A stretch of 64,000 nucleotides of DNA, taken from positions 124,001-188,000 of the forward strand of contig CAQOGY010000001.1 in assembly GCA_948847595.1 (NCBI GenBank), written 5' to 3'. The position numbers were made by a program, and so were the translations under genes. Below the pieces are notes generated by a model that had not been told where the DNA came from, did not search any database, and saw nothing but the letters and a program-made list of their open reading frames with translations. This DNA comes from an uncultured Bacteroides sp. GTDB lineage: Bacteria; Bacteroidota; Bacteroidia; Bacteroidales; Bacteroidaceae. Positions 8,611-18,594 of this stretch are shown here, in pieces (positions within the stretch are counted from its first letter, which is position 1; every line of letters begins with the position of its first letter).

Positions 8611-9045
8611 TTAGTCAAGAATTGCCTTACGTCTTAGCCACCAATAACGGATAAAGAGTATTCCGGTGAGAATCAGTGCTATGGACAGTCCTGTGTAAAA
8701 TACAGAAATGAAACTGTCCGGCAACAGGCGGAGACTTCGGATGGTGATTCCCAAAGAAATCATGAATATCATCACTATCCAGCTTTTTACGTCGAAGAAA
8801 GAGAAAGGACAGTTACGGGTTTCTTTCTTTTCTTCAATCCGGCGGGTATGTTTATAATAAAGTCTTCTGAAAATCAAGATAAAGAATAATAAGAAAACAA
8901 CAGTTGCCTCTCCAATTTTGAACATCCACTCTTGAGAGCTGTTCAGCCAAGTCACAATTCCTATTCGTAAGATGTTGGCACCGGCGATAATCCAAACGGT
9001 GCCGGCAGTGATTAGTAAGATTTGCTTGTTAACTCCGTATTTCAT
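8611..9045 (-). CDS. Small four-helix membrane protein, unknown function
   Basis: Not recognised. The 144 residues contain about four transmembrane helices (near 9-33, 45-60, 88-107, 113-135) joined by short basic loops; a KHTRRIEEKKE loop lies between helices 2 and 3. No catalytic motif is visible. It lies 45 bases downstream of the MFS gene on the same strand, separated by a perfect palindrome, so cotranscription is possible. Confidence 0.65.
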   Translation of the reverse strand: MKYGVNKQILLITAGTVWIIAGANILRIGIVTWLNSSQEWMFKIGEATVVFLLFFILIFRRLYYKHTRRIEEKKETRNCPFSFFDVKSWIVMIFMISLGITIRSLRLLPDSFISVFYTGLSIALILTGILFIRYWWLRRKAILD

Positions 9046-9059
9046 TGGCTTTTTTTTGT

Positions 9060-9082
9060 AATAAACGGTTTGACCGTTTATT
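9060..9082. promoter_or_regulatory. Perfect 10-bp-arm palindrome between MFS and membrane-protein genes
   Basis: Arms AATAAACGGT (9060-9069) and ACCGTTTATT (9073-9082) around a 3-base loop. On the minus (gene) strand no T run follows, so it is not a standard terminator for the MFS gene; it could be an operator or an RNA processing hairpin. Confidence 0.45.
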
Positions 9083-9090
9083 TTGTTGAC

Positions 9091-10266
9091 TCATTTTTTA
9101 TAGAAAAGCGTAATTAATAAAGAAATCACAGTTAAAATGACTCCGACACTAATGACACCGTGCCAACCATACAGTTGCCAGAAGCTACCGGCAAGGAATG
9201 TTCCCATAGACCCGCCTATAAAGTAAGTTGTCATAAAGACGGTGTTGATACGGTTCGAAGCGCGGGGAGAAAGCTCGAAGATACTCGTCTGATTACTAAG
9301 CTGGATGCACTGCATACCTATATCAATAATGATAATGCCGGCAATAATACCTATATATGTACTTTCTCCCACATAAAACAGCAACCAGGCGAAAAGAATC
9401 AATCCGCAGCCGATAAAGTTGAAGCGGCGTACACCTACCTGTTTTACGTATCTTCCTACAAAAGATGCCGTCAACGCACCGGCTACTCCGCAGAGTCCCA
9501 ACAGTCCGATGACGTCGCTAGTGGCGAAGAATGGAGCTTGCGCCATCTTGAAAGCCAGGCAAGACCACATGGCTAGAAGGGAGCCGAAGTTCAGCGCTGC
9601 CCGGATGGAATAAATGCGTAGTTGCGGAAACTCTTTTACCAAAGCTACCAGGGATTTCATCAGGTCACTGTATTTCCCTTTGAAGTTGGTCTGGATATCG
9701 GGAAGGACTTTCAATACAATAATCGCGCAGACCAACATCATGCCGGCGGCGATATAGTACATTTCACGCCACCCGAACAGTTCGCCGACGAATCCGCTGA
9801 CGACACGTGAAGCCAGTATGCCGGTGAGCAATCCTGAAAGTACGATTCCTACATTCCTGCCTTTGTGTTCGGGACGTGAGAATTGGGCGGCTATGGGAAT
9901 GAATATCTGCGGAATCATGGAACAGGCTCCCGTAAGGAATGAGGCAACAAGTATCAGGTGGATGTTATGCGTCAGGGCAATAGTCAGCAGGGAGAATATC
10001 AGGACGGTAAAGTTGGCGAGTATGATTTTCTTCCGTTGGCACAAATCACCTAAGGGGGTGATAAACAACAGTCCGGCTGCATAGCCAATCTGTGTGACCA
10101 TGGCAATCAGGTTGGTTCGGAACTCTGATATGCCAAGTTCATGGCGTATCATATTCAGAAGAGGTTGGACATAATAGATGTTGGCTACCGAGATACCCGC
10201 CACAATAGCAAGTGTCCAGAGGATAGACGCCGGTAGTCCCCCGTTTTCTTTTAATGGCTGTTTCAT
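9091..10266 (-). CDS. MFS transporter (drug/metabolite exporter type)
   Basis: Inner-membrane major facilitator of 391 residues with 12 predicted helices. Motif A-like loop GDLCQRKK follows helix 2 (about 75-82). The family resembles YfkF/SotB-like exporters; the substrate is not predictable. The start is placed at the ATG giving MKQPLKENGG. A longer frame starting at 10335 would overlap the pbpC stop and lacks support. A -7 box directly abuts this ATG, so the mRNA may be nearly leaderless. Confidence 0.85.
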   Translation of the reverse strand: MKQPLKENGGLPASILWTLAIVAGISVANIYYVQPLLNMIRHELGISEFRTNLIAMVTQIGYAAGLLFITPLGDLCQRKKIILANFTVLIFSLLTIALTHNIHLILVASFLTGACSMIPQIFIPIAAQFSRPEHKGRNVGIVLSGLLTGILASRVVSGFVGELFGWREMYYIAAGMMLVCAIIVLKVLPDIQTNFKGKYSDLMKSLVALVKEFPQLRIYSIRAALNFGSLLAMWSCLAFKMAQAPFFATSDVIGLLGLCGVAGALTASFVGRYVKQVGVRRFNFIGCGLILFAWLLFYVGESTYIGIIAGIIIIDIGMQCIQLSNQTSIFELSPRASNRINTVFMTTYFIGGSMGTFLAGSFWQLYGWHGVISVGVILTVISLLITLFYKK

Positions 10267-10270
10267 GCCG

Positions 10271-10278
10271 CAAAGATA
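10271..10278 (-). promoter_or_regulatory. -7 element immediately upstream of the MFS start
   Basis: Minus-strand TATCTTTG ends 4 bases before the ATG at 10266. If used, transcription would begin at about the A of the start codon. Confidence 0.4.
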
Positions 10279-10291
10279 GTAAAATAGATGC

Positions 10292-12658
10292 TCACTCAAT
10301 GAAGAAAGTAGTGGAAACTGTATTGCCTTCCCCATCTACTGCTGTCAAAGAATGTTTTCCGGGAGCGGGTTGCAGGGAAATCTTGTGGAAATCCTGCGTT
10401 TGCATCAGATAGGTGTCATCGAGATGCCAGAATAAGGTGGCATTGGGGTCGTTGTGTGCCAATTCGACGGTCATGAATCCTTTGCTGCCGTCCAGTTGTT
10501 TCGGCAATTTGATGTGCGCATTTATCGGGGGATAGATGAATTGCATAGGTTGGAAAGTGTCTTCCCCGCAACCTGCTTTGAAAGGGGGGAGAGGACTGTA
10601 TTCCGGATGGTGTTGCTTGTAGTACCATTCCCATACGGGGGGAAGGGTAAACCATGACTTTTGAAGGGTCGGTTCTGTGTTGGCACAGTTCTCGTAGACA
10701 CGGTGCTTTTCGTCAGCAGATAATGTGATTAGATGATGGTAGGGGCAAGCGTCCGTACGCAGTCCGGCAGGAAGAATCAGGATTGTGTCCGTTTCTTCGC
10801 AGAATCTACCTTTCAAATGCCCTGACCGGCGGCATACTTCTGCATCCACAAAAACACCGGTCGGACGTTCAAACCAGGATGAAGCAGGAAGATAATTGAA
10901 TATATCAAATAATACGGGGCCTGCCGTTTGCGCACCGACCAGTCCCGGCTTTCCTTCACCGGTTGCGTTTCCTACCCATACCCCGACTGCATAGCGAGGG
11001 GTGACTCCGACTGCCCAGGCATCCCGGAATCCATAACTGGTTCCTGTCTTCCAGGCAATGGTTTGCATGGACGGGATAGATTTCCAGTCGATTTCTTCGG
11101 GGCGGTTTACTTCTTTCAAGGCATCGAATGTTTGCCACACAGCACCTTTATCCCAAACGAGATTCTTCTGAGTGCTCTTCCGGGTAGTCTCGTTTTCTTC
11201 TTCTTTCTTTTCCTCTTTCGCCATTATAATCCCGGCTTCTTTCTTTTCGGAGAGCTTTGAATCCGGGTGAGGAATGAGACTCCTTCCCATTTGGGCATAA
11301 GCATTCGTTACATCCCACAAGGTCGCTTCCGCTCCCCCTAAAATCAAAGATAATCCATAATGGGACGAAGAGCGGGTGATTGTCTTGAATCCGGTCTGTT
11401 GCAGGAAATTATGAAATTTAGGTACTCCGTATCTTTGCAGCATCGTCACGGCGGGAATATTCAAAGAGCGGGCAAGCGCTTCCGAAGCCGGAACAGCTCC
11501 TTCGTATTGCATGCTGAAATTCTGAGGAGTAAAGCCGTTTATATTAATAGGTATATCCGGCAATAACATATCGGGTAATAAAGAACCTTCCTGCAACATG
11601 GCATAATATAGAAAAGGTTTTAAAATACTGCCTGTACTCCTGGGAGCTTGAATCACGTCAACTTGATAGCCACCCTGCTTCCGGTCGAAATGCACATTCC
11701 CGCAATAAGCTATCACCTGATTGGCGGGTATATCAATCACTAGAATAGCCAGATTACGAATATCGCTCCGGTTGAACTCATTACTCCAACGTTCTGCCAA
11801 ATCTTCTATGTGAGTCTGTATTCCCCGGTCGATGGTAGAACGGGTATATTGCCCGTTTCTCTCCTTATAAAAACGGCTGACCAAATGGGGAGCTATCTGC
11901 GGAAGAGGATGCGGCTCGTCGGGAAGCGGTTCGGTGACAGCCAGTTCGTAGGTCGATGAATCTATGATTTTCTTTTCAAGGAGTTGTTTCAATAACCGGT
12001 TTCGTTTGGAAAGCAGCATCTTCCGTCCTTTGGACAGGTGAATCATAGCGGGAGCATTGGGAAGCACGGCAAGCATGGCGGATTCCGCCCATGACAGGTC
12101 TTCCGCCGAATGCCCGAAATACCGCCAGGCTGCTGCGTCCAGTCCTACTACATTGCCACCGAAAGGCGCATGAGATACATACATGGATAAGATTTCTTCT
12201 TTGGAAGCCCGGAATTCGAGCCGGGTAGCCCAAATCATTTCGATTATTTTCTCTCCGAAAGTCCTCGATTCATTCCGGGCAAGGCGAATGGTTTGCATAG
12301 TCAGTGTACTTCCACCACTGATGATACGCTTGTGCTTGGTGTTCTGATAGATAGCTCTCCCGACAGATAACGGATTGACGCCCCAATGGTGATAGAAATG
12401 TTTGTCTTCAAATGTTATGAGACATTGTTTGATTTTCTCCGGTGTGGTCTCGCGTGGTGGAAACCGCCACTGTCCGTCGGAAGCGATACGTGCCCCGAGC
12501 AATTCATCATTACGGTCGGTGACGACAGTAGAATAGGGGACATGAAACAGTTGTCGGGGAAGACAAAAGATATATCCAATCAACAGGAAAGTAAGGATGC
12601 CAAGCATTACTTTCCTGAATACTGATAATCGTTTGAAGAACTTATAGATAGAAATCAT
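10292..12658 (-). CDS. pbpC: Penicillin-binding protein 1C
   Basis: Bifunctional peptidoglycan synthase anchored in the inner membrane, 788 residues. A single N-terminal membrane helix (about 17-33) precedes the GT51 glycosyltransferase domain with catalytic Glu84 in FEDKHFYHHWG. The transpeptidase domain has RSTGSILKPF (SxxK, near 350) and KTGTSYGFRDAWAVG (KTG box, near 535). A C-terminal PBP1C domain (about 690-788) ends the protein. It lies directly downstream of the alpha-2-macroglobulin gene, the arrangement known from many Gram-negatives, where the macroglobulin is thought to guard the envelope and PBP1C to repair it. Confidence 0.93.
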   Translation of the reverse strand: MISIYKFFKRLSVFRKVMLGILTFLLIGYIFCLPRQLFHVPYSTVVTDRNDELLGARIASDGQWRFPPRETTPEKIKQCLITFEDKHFYHHWGVNPLSVGRAIYQNTKHKRIISGGSTLTMQTIRLARNESRTFGEKIIEMIWATRLEFRASKEEILSMYVSHAPFGGNVVGLDAAAWRYFGHSAEDLSWAESAMLAVLPNAPAMIHLSKGRKMLLSKRNRLLKQLLEKKIIDSSTYELAVTEPLPDEPHPLPQIAPHLVSRFYKERNGQYTRSTIDRGIQTHIEDLAERWSNEFNRSDIRNLAILVIDIPANQVIAYCGNVHFDRKQGGYQVDVIQAPRSTGSILKPFLYYAMLQEGSLLPDMLLPDIPININGFTPQNFSMQYEGAVPASEALARSLNIPAVTMLQRYGVPKFHNFLQQTGFKTITRSSSHYGLSLILGGAEATLWDVTNAYAQMGRSLIPHPDSKLSEKKEAGIIMAKEEKKEEENETTRKSTQKNLVWDKGAVWQTFDALKEVNRPEEIDWKSIPSMQTIAWKTGTSYGFRDAWAVGVTPRYAVGVWVGNATGEGKPGLVGAQTAGPVLFDIFNYLPASSWFERPTGVFVDAEVCRRSGHLKGRFCEETDTILILPAGLRTDACPYHHLITLSADEKHRVYENCANTEPTLQKSWFTLPPVWEWYYKQHHPEYSPLPPFKAGCGEDTFQPMQFIYPPINAHIKLPKQLDGSKGFMTVELAHNDPNATLFWHLDDTYLMQTQDFHKISLQPAPGKHSLTAVDGEGNTVSTTFFIE

Positions 12659-12701
12659 TGAGTGGCAAAAGTTGGGATATATATATTTATGACGAATGAT
12701 T

Positions 12702-12773
12702 AGGCACGGATTACACGGATTTCACGGTTCTACTCATTAACTAAAAACCGTGAAATCCGTGTAATCCGTGCCT
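12702..12773. repeat. Intergenic palindromic repeat, copy 1 (28-bp perfect arms)
   Basis: Left arm 12702-12729 and right arm 12746-12773 are perfect reverse complements around a 16-base loop. The arms start AGGCACGGATTACACGGAT. The same outer sequence recurs at 59424-59500. It sits between the macroglobulin stop and the pbpC start and would form a very stable RNA hairpin in the operon transcript. Confidence 0.85.
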
Positions 12774-12778
12774 GAAAT

Positions 12779-15700
12779 TTACTTGCTCACCGTCGTTCTT
12801 CCCGCTTTGCTTCGTGCCTGCACGGTTGCGTCATACATGGCTTCGCATTGAATAGCCGGAAGGATGAAGTTACCTGCATAGGTCGCTTGCAGCCTGACTG
12901 TAAACACTTTCGTTTCTCCACGGCGTAGATTGAAATAAGTCAATACACGGTCGTCGCGAATATCCTGATAAGAATACTTGCTGATTGAGTTTCTTGGGGT
13001 ACTGGTTGCACTGGCGGCGTTCTCTGTATCAGCAACCAGCATTCGTTCATTGTATATCTCCCATCCGGACGGTATGATATGCGTCAGTGCCAGGTTGATA
13101 TAGTCCGAAGTGCCACTGATATTGGATATTGCGGCAACAGCAATAAAGTCAGTACCTTGCCTGATATCATCTATTGATATAGGTGTACCGTTCAGGTCTG
13201 CATATCTTATATCCATCCGGATATTGTCCGAAATGGCAGGCAGCGTATCATTCAGCAACTGTGTACGTGTGATAACATCTACGCCCAGTGCTCCCTTGCC
13301 TTGATTCCTTATCGAAATCGTACCGGATTTCGGGGAAGTGGAAATCTCTTTCTCAAATACAGCCTTGGCAGATTTTACCGCAGGTTGTTGTTTGCCGTTC
13401 CATGTCCATGTGAAATCCAATGTGCCTGATAGCTTCTCGGCCAACCGTCCCATTGCCATAAGGGCGAAGGCGGTGGATTGAGTACTGAACCAGTTCTCTT
13501 GTGACAGATTCTGTGATACTTTCTTCGCCTGTTGAAGCGCATCCCGTTCGCGGTTCATCAGAATCAATGTTTCCAGAATCATCGCTTCATCCCGGTCGCA
13601 TGAACCATATATCAGGTTCATTGAAGAATAGGGGATAACGGTAGTCTCGGCATTGTACACTAATTCCTCGGCAGGTTTCATCTTTCCTGTCAAAGCATAG
13701 GCGGCCGCCAGTCTCCATTTTGCCTGGATAGACAATCCTTGTTGCTCTTTCATCCGGTTCATAGCCCCGTATTCCGGTGCGCCTGCCAATGCCAAAGTGT
13801 ACAGGCGGAAAGCCTGCATCAATTCTGACTGCCATTGCTGCCAACTACTAGCATCCTGCGGCATACGCCAGTTTTGAGCCGCCGCACGTTGGAAACGTTT
13901 CCACTTATTCAATGCATTGGAATGAACGGCATAGCCTTTCTCTTGCGCCAGTGTGAGGAACATTCCCGTATATGAACTAATCCATTCGTCGGCAACGGCA
14001 TTTCCCGGCCAATAGATAAATCCGCCGTTCGGAAGTTGGCGGGCATAAACCTGCCGGATGGCTTCCTGTACATTTGTTTTTATTTTCTCTGCTTCCTGCT
14101 CGTCCACCGCTTTAAATTGGGAGACGAATAAGAGTGGCAGGGCTTTGGAAGTCAACTGTTCCGTGCAATGGTGCTGATAGTTGTACAAGAAGTCGAATCG
14201 ACGGCTGATGTCTACCGATGGAATACGGGAAACTTCCAGTTGGATATGATTATCGTCGGAAGAACCGGCAAGGCTGTATGACAGTTCCCCGCTTTGTCCG
14301 CTCTCTACCCATTGGCTGTTGCGTAATGTCACAATCGGGTTCGGGTTGCGCACTTCGATTTCAATGGTTTCTTTCGTCTGTTGTCCGCCACCGCTTGCTG
14401 TTAGGTGGATGGTTGCTTTTCCCGTCTTGCTGCCCGTCTTTAATGTAAAGAAAGCAAGTTGGTCGCCCGGCTGATTGAAGGTCAGTGACTGTTGCGGAGA
14501 ACCGACAACCTGAACACCGCCACCGGTAGCCTGGATAGATACTGTAACATTCTTCACCTGATTTTCCATGGCAAAGATATTTACCGGAACGGTAATCTCC
14601 TCTTGAATGCTAAGTACGCGTGGTAAAGTAGACAGCAGCATTAACGGTGTCCGTACATAAGACGTCTTTTCCGCATTGCCATAAGCTCCGTCCTGTCCTG
14701 CCACTACCATGGTACGTACCGAACCTACATACATCGGCAATTTCAATGTATGTGTCTCACGCTTGCCTTTACCCAGATAGAAAGGCCCTATAAATTTAAC
14801 TACCGGTTTGAAACGGTTCGCTTTGGCATCCGCCGGCTTCAATGAAGCGTCACCGCCTGTGCTGAAAAGAGAACTGTAACTTCCGGCGGAAGCTCCCAAT
14901 ACATTATCATACATATCCCACGTCCGGATACCGAGCGCTTCACGTGAATAGAAGTCGTTCCAGGGGTCGGGAGTCTTGAAGTTTGTTAAATCCAGCAAAC
15001 CGTCATCTACGATAGCCAATGTATAAGTCATCGGCTTCCCGTTCTTTTCGCTGACGGTGACATTGAAACTTGTTTCCGGTCGCAACACTTCCGGCATCTG
15101 TATCTGCGGTTGCAATATAGTCTGGTTATTAGTCACGAATACCGGGACAACACCATACATGCGAATCGGTAAGTCATTGACCGTTTGTGCATGAGGCTGC
15201 AACAGGCTGATGTGCAAATATACGTTCGGTGCCATTTCCGGCGTAACCTTAAAGCTGTATTTCGTATCTCCCTGATTGGATACCTCTATCCATTCCTGTT
15301 TAAGTATAGTCGAACCGTTTTCGATGGATACCAACGCACGACCACCGGCTGCTGCGGGGATAATGGCTGTCGCAGTTTCGCCTATTTCATAAGAATCCTT
15401 ATTCAGTGAGAATGCAAGCATTTTGATACCGCTGGGGTCAGATTTGCTTGAACGTCCTCTCCAGTCCGGCCAGTCTACATAGATAGTGCCCCCGGTGGCG
15501 TGTCCGCTCTCTTTATCTTTCACATATACGAGATAACGTCCCCAACCCGGATAATCGACACGGAACTTGAAGGAAGCCTTCCCGCCGTTGGTTTGCAGGT
15601 TGCCACTGGCCACCGGAGTGATGGAACTGCTGTTTATATAGGAACTGAAAGATTCGTCACTGTTCTCCCACCACCAGCTCCAACTGATACGGTATATTTT

Positions 15701-18496
15701 GTATTCCAGATTGGAACGGCTTACCGGTTTTCCTTCTGGATTAACGGTAACAACATCAAATACATGGTCTTTATCCGTTTCAATGTATTTCCCTTTCGGC
15801 TGATTCAGATTGATACCCACATAAGATGTGAACGGTGAGAAAGGAACGCTTTGTGTGTAAATGCTTGCGTCTCCGCCCGGTTCAAAAACACGCGTTGTGA
15901 AAGAAGCGTTCAGCATCCCCGGCGCATTGGTTGCAGCCGGTAGTTTCAGCGTAACTCCCGCTCTTCCTTCCGCGTCGAGAACACCATCGAATACATCCGT
16001 CTTGATGGTTGAGAAGTCCGTAGCCGGATTATTGAAGATATATTGTCCGTAGTTCTTGAATTGTGTGTTTACCCTGGACAATGACATTTCTACTTTAGCT
16101 TTCAGGCGTGAAGCGGTTGCTCCTGTCAGCCATGCGGAAGTGAGCGGAGCATAAAATTCTTTATCTGTTGCCTGAAGTACTCTGGGCAGTGCCAGTGTTA
16201 TTTTGAGCCGGTTAGGCTTTATCGTCTCAATGCGCAGCCCTTTGTGGAAAGTAGTTCCGCCTACTTTTACGTATGCATTCCACAGTCCGGTGGGGTCATC
16301 GGCCTGCGTCGGGACATCAAAGGTGTAGAAACCGTTCATTCCCTGCGTCGAAATCATCTTGGTATAGAACTGTCCTTTCGGATTGTAAATCTCCAGTGCT
16401 ACCGGATGCTTGTCCGGTATTCTTTTTTCGCGGTCTTCCAGAATGAAGGATATATGCAACGTATCTCCTGGCCGCCATACACCTCTTTCACCGTATATAA
16501 ACCCCTTCAACCCTTTCTGAATATCTTTTCCGCCCACATCGAACCGGCTTACGGATTGTTCTTCCCCGTCCACCACACGTACATAGGCTTTTTGCTTGTC
16601 CGACTCTGCCACGACAATAAAGGGTACGCCTTTCGGAGCGATTTCCGCCAGTCCTTCTCCGTTTGTTTCCCCTTTGCCTATCACTTGCAACTGGAAGTTG
16701 TAAACGGTAACTTGCGCTTTTCCGACCGGTTTGGTATCCAGGATATTGCTGACTGCGATCCATAAATTATTCAGGGAGTTTCTTTTTACAATCATTCCCA
16801 GGTTAGAAGCAAAGACATTGCAGGCTGCCGTCCGATCCGAACCCATGTAGTAGGATGGATGGCAGGGATTATTCCGTTCCTGCCAACGATATAAACTCCA
16901 GTCCATTGTTGAACCGTTATAGTAATAATAGGCTTCGGGAGTATCCCAAACGGCTTCGTCTTCTTCCGATATAACGTTTCCGCTTACTTTTGTCAGACCA
17001 TCGGAAGTGCTATCGGCAAATTTCATTTCCTGATTGTCACTACCACCGCAAGGATAAGCCGAATACTCTTGCCGGAAAGATAGGATGACACGATAGATAG
17101 CACCCGGCTCTTGATGAATCAGTCCGGCAAGGTCAATCGAGTAATCTTCCCAACGGTGAACATCCTTGGAAGAGTCTTTACCCAACCACAATGTTTTCTT
17201 ATAAACCAGTCGTCCCGAACGGCGCAACTCATTGGCGGAAGCCAGTGAATTGCTCTGCATGAACATCAATACATTATTCTCGAAAATGCGTATCACACTC
17301 AAGTCCACCGCATACAGATTGACAGCGCGGAACGGGATAATCAAGCTTTTGGAATCGGGAAGAATAGCTGCCGAAGTGGACATTTCAACCTGCGGCTTCA
17401 GATTCAGTTCGCTGAACGAGATAGAATGTGAAGTTCCCAAAGTCTGCTCCTGACTGCTTTTTACTCCTTCGTGAATATTTAAAGTCAGCTTATTTATCTT
17501 GTTCGCTTCGAAATAGATAAATACTTTATTGTCCTTGATTTGAGTGATAGAAGAAGATACTTCCGGTATTTCAATCAGTCCTTTCAAATCCTGGGTATTG
17601 GATACGGGATCGGAGAATACAATTTCAATCCCATTCTCCGGTTGGTCAACGCGTTCGGCAGTCAGAAAGCGGAAACTGTCTTTTGCCGGAATCAGAATTT
17701 CTTCGCTTTGTGTATGGTCGATCCGTGCGGGTTTCCCGTTTGCCTTTATCTCCAGTTGGTAATCTTCCGCCTCTCGTGGAATCCGGTTGATATGGAATTC
17801 ATAACGGGTAGAATTGTCGGTGGAAGTAATCTCTACCGGATAGTTTTTGCTTTTCCCATTACCGGTTGTTTTTATTTTCCCTATCATTTCTTTTCTCGGC
17901 GTAGCGCTGAGGTGTACTTCTTGTTTAGAGCTATTGTCAGTAATGGCTGTCAACATCTTCTCCACCTCTTCTTTCTTCACTACATCACTGAAACGTATTT
18001 CTCCTTTTATGCTTACTTCGTCGGGCTGGGTAGCGGTAATCGTTATCGGTTCTGTATGGATGGTAAAGTTACGCTCCTGCACCCGGAATGAGAAGTTGAA
18101 CTCTTTTAGTTTCTTATCGACTTCAATAAAATCTCCGAGTTGGAAAGTCCCCTCATAAAATGCTCCCGGTTTCAGTGTCCCTTCTTCCGGAACAAATTCA
18201 ATGGTATTATTGCTGACCCAATATGCTTTTCCTTTCAATGAGGGCGAGAAACTGAACGGATTATCTTTCAATTCATTGTTCATATCCACCATTGGCTGGT
18301 CGTGCGTCAGTTCGATGCGTATGGTCGAGCCTTGTGAAATGACTCCACCGGTATAAGCGTTAACGTATGGCGCATATTCCGCGGAAGGGATAATGTCTTT
18401 TTGACTGTGCGTACATGCGGAAAAACTCACAATCAGCATTAAAAAGAAGAATAATCCGGTAGCAATGTTGCTACATCTGGTTTTAATTTGTCCCAT
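12779..18496 (-). CDS. Bacterial alpha-2-macroglobulin lipoprotein
   Basis: Giant envelope protein of 1905 residues, a predicted protease trap. It has a lipoprotein signal with the lipobox Cys in VSFSACTHS near residue 28, several MG-type beta domains, and the thioester-domain motif CTEQ at about Cys1444 within YQHHCTEQLTS, followed by the alpha-helical toroid (INRM/AYALTGK region). Thioester proteins of this type covalently capture attacking proteases. The start is the ATG giving MGQIKTRCSN; the longer frame starts with TTG just at the expected transcription start. It pairs with pbpC downstream. Length is normal for the family. Confidence 0.92.
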   Translation of the reverse strand: MGQIKTRCSNIATGLFFFLMLIVSFSACTHSQKDIIPSAEYAPYVNAYTGGVISQGSTIRIELTHDQPMVDMNNELKDNPFSFSPSLKGKAYWVSNNTIEFVPEEGTLKPGAFYEGTFQLGDFIEVDKKLKEFNFSFRVQERNFTIHTEPITITATQPDEVSIKGEIRFSDVVKKEEVEKMLTAITDNSSKQEVHLSATPRKEMIGKIKTTGNGKSKNYPVEITSTDNSTRYEFHINRIPREAEDYQLEIKANGKPARIDHTQSEEILIPAKDSFRFLTAERVDQPENGIEIVFSDPVSNTQDLKGLIEIPEVSSSITQIKDNKVFIYFEANKINKLTLNIHEGVKSSQEQTLGTSHSISFSELNLKPQVEMSTSAAILPDSKSLIIPFRAVNLYAVDLSVIRIFENNVLMFMQSNSLASANELRRSGRLVYKKTLWLGKDSSKDVHRWEDYSIDLAGLIHQEPGAIYRVILSFRQEYSAYPCGGSDNQEMKFADSTSDGLTKVSGNVISEEDEAVWDTPEAYYYYNGSTMDWSLYRWQERNNPCHPSYYMGSDRTAACNVFASNLGMIVKRNSLNNLWIAVSNILDTKPVGKAQVTVYNFQLQVIGKGETNGEGLAEIAPKGVPFIVVAESDKQKAYVRVVDGEEQSVSRFDVGGKDIQKGLKGFIYGERGVWRPGDTLHISFILEDREKRIPDKHPVALEIYNPKGQFYTKMISTQGMNGFYTFDVPTQADDPTGLWNAYVKVGGTTFHKGLRIETIKPNRLKITLALPRVLQATDKEFYAPLTSAWLTGATASRLKAKVEMSLSRVNTQFKNYGQYIFNNPATDFSTIKTDVFDGVLDAEGRAGVTLKLPAATNAPGMLNASFTTRVFEPGGDASIYTQSVPFSPFTSYVGINLNQPKGKYIETDKDHVFDVVTVNPEGKPVSRSNLEYKIYRISWSWWWENSDESFSSYINSSSITPVASGNLQTNGGKASFKFRVDYPGWGRYLVYVKDKESGHATGGTIYVDWPDWRGRSSKSDPSGIKMLAFSLNKDSYEIGETATAIIPAAAGGRALVSIENGSTILKQEWIEVSNQGDTKYSFKVTPEMAPNVYLHISLLQPHAQTVNDLPIRMYGVVPVFVTNNQTILQPQIQMPEVLRPETSFNVTVSEKNGKPMTYTLAIVDDGLLDLTNFKTPDPWNDFYSREALGIRTWDMYDNVLGASAGSYSSLFSTGGDASLKPADAKANRFKPVVKFIGPFYLGKGKRETHTLKLPMYVGSVRTMVVAGQDGAYGNAEKTSYVRTPLMLLSTLPRVLSIQEEITVPVNIFAMENQVKNVTVSIQATGGGVQVVGSPQQSLTFNQPGDQLAFFTLKTGSKTGKATIHLTASGGGQQTKETIEIEVRNPNPIVTLRNSQWVESGQSGELSYSLAGSSDDNHIQLEVSRIPSVDISRRFDFLYNYQHHCTEQLTSKALPLLFVSQFKAVDEQEAEKIKTNVQEAIRQVYARQLPNGGFIYWPGNAVADEWISSYTGMFLTLAQEKGYAVHSNALNKWKRFQRAAAQNWRMPQDASSWQQWQSELMQAFRLYTLALAGAPEYGAMNRMKEQQGLSIQAKWRLAAAYALTGKMKPAEELVYNAETTVIPYSSMNLIYGSCDRDEAMILETLILMNRERDALQQAKKVSQNLSQENWFSTQSTAFALMAMGRLAEKLSGTLDFTWTWNGKQQPAVKSAKAVFEKEISTSPKSGTISIRNQGKGALGVDVITRTQLLNDTLPAISDNIRMDIRYADLNGTPISIDDIRQGTDFIAVAAISNISGTSDYINLALTHIIPSGWEIYNERMLVADTENAASATSTPRNSISKYSYQDIRDDRVLTYFNLRRGETKVFTVRLQATYAGNFILPAIQCEAMYDATVQARSKAGRTTVSK

Positions 18497-18524
18497 AGCG
18501 AAGAGGTTTTTACGATTCAACGAA

Positions 18525-18532
18525 CAAATATA
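18525..18532 (-). promoter_or_regulatory. -7 element for the macroglobulin-pbpC operon
   Basis: Minus-strand TATATTTG, an exact TAnnTTTG match, 29 bases before the ATG at 18496. It supports the ATG over the upstream TTG. Confidence 0.55.
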
Positions 18533-18565
18533 CTGTTTTTATGATAGATTCTTTTCAAATCTCCT

Positions 18566-18573
18566 TATTTTTG
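18566..18573 (+). promoter_or_regulatory. -7 element for the FKBP gene
   Basis: TATTTTTG, an exact TAnnTTTG match, 22 bases before the ATG at 18595. It shows that the 18541 start is too far upstream. Divergent with the macroglobulin promoter. Confidence 0.55.
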
Positions 18574-18594
18574 TACACTCTAATAAGATTGTTT

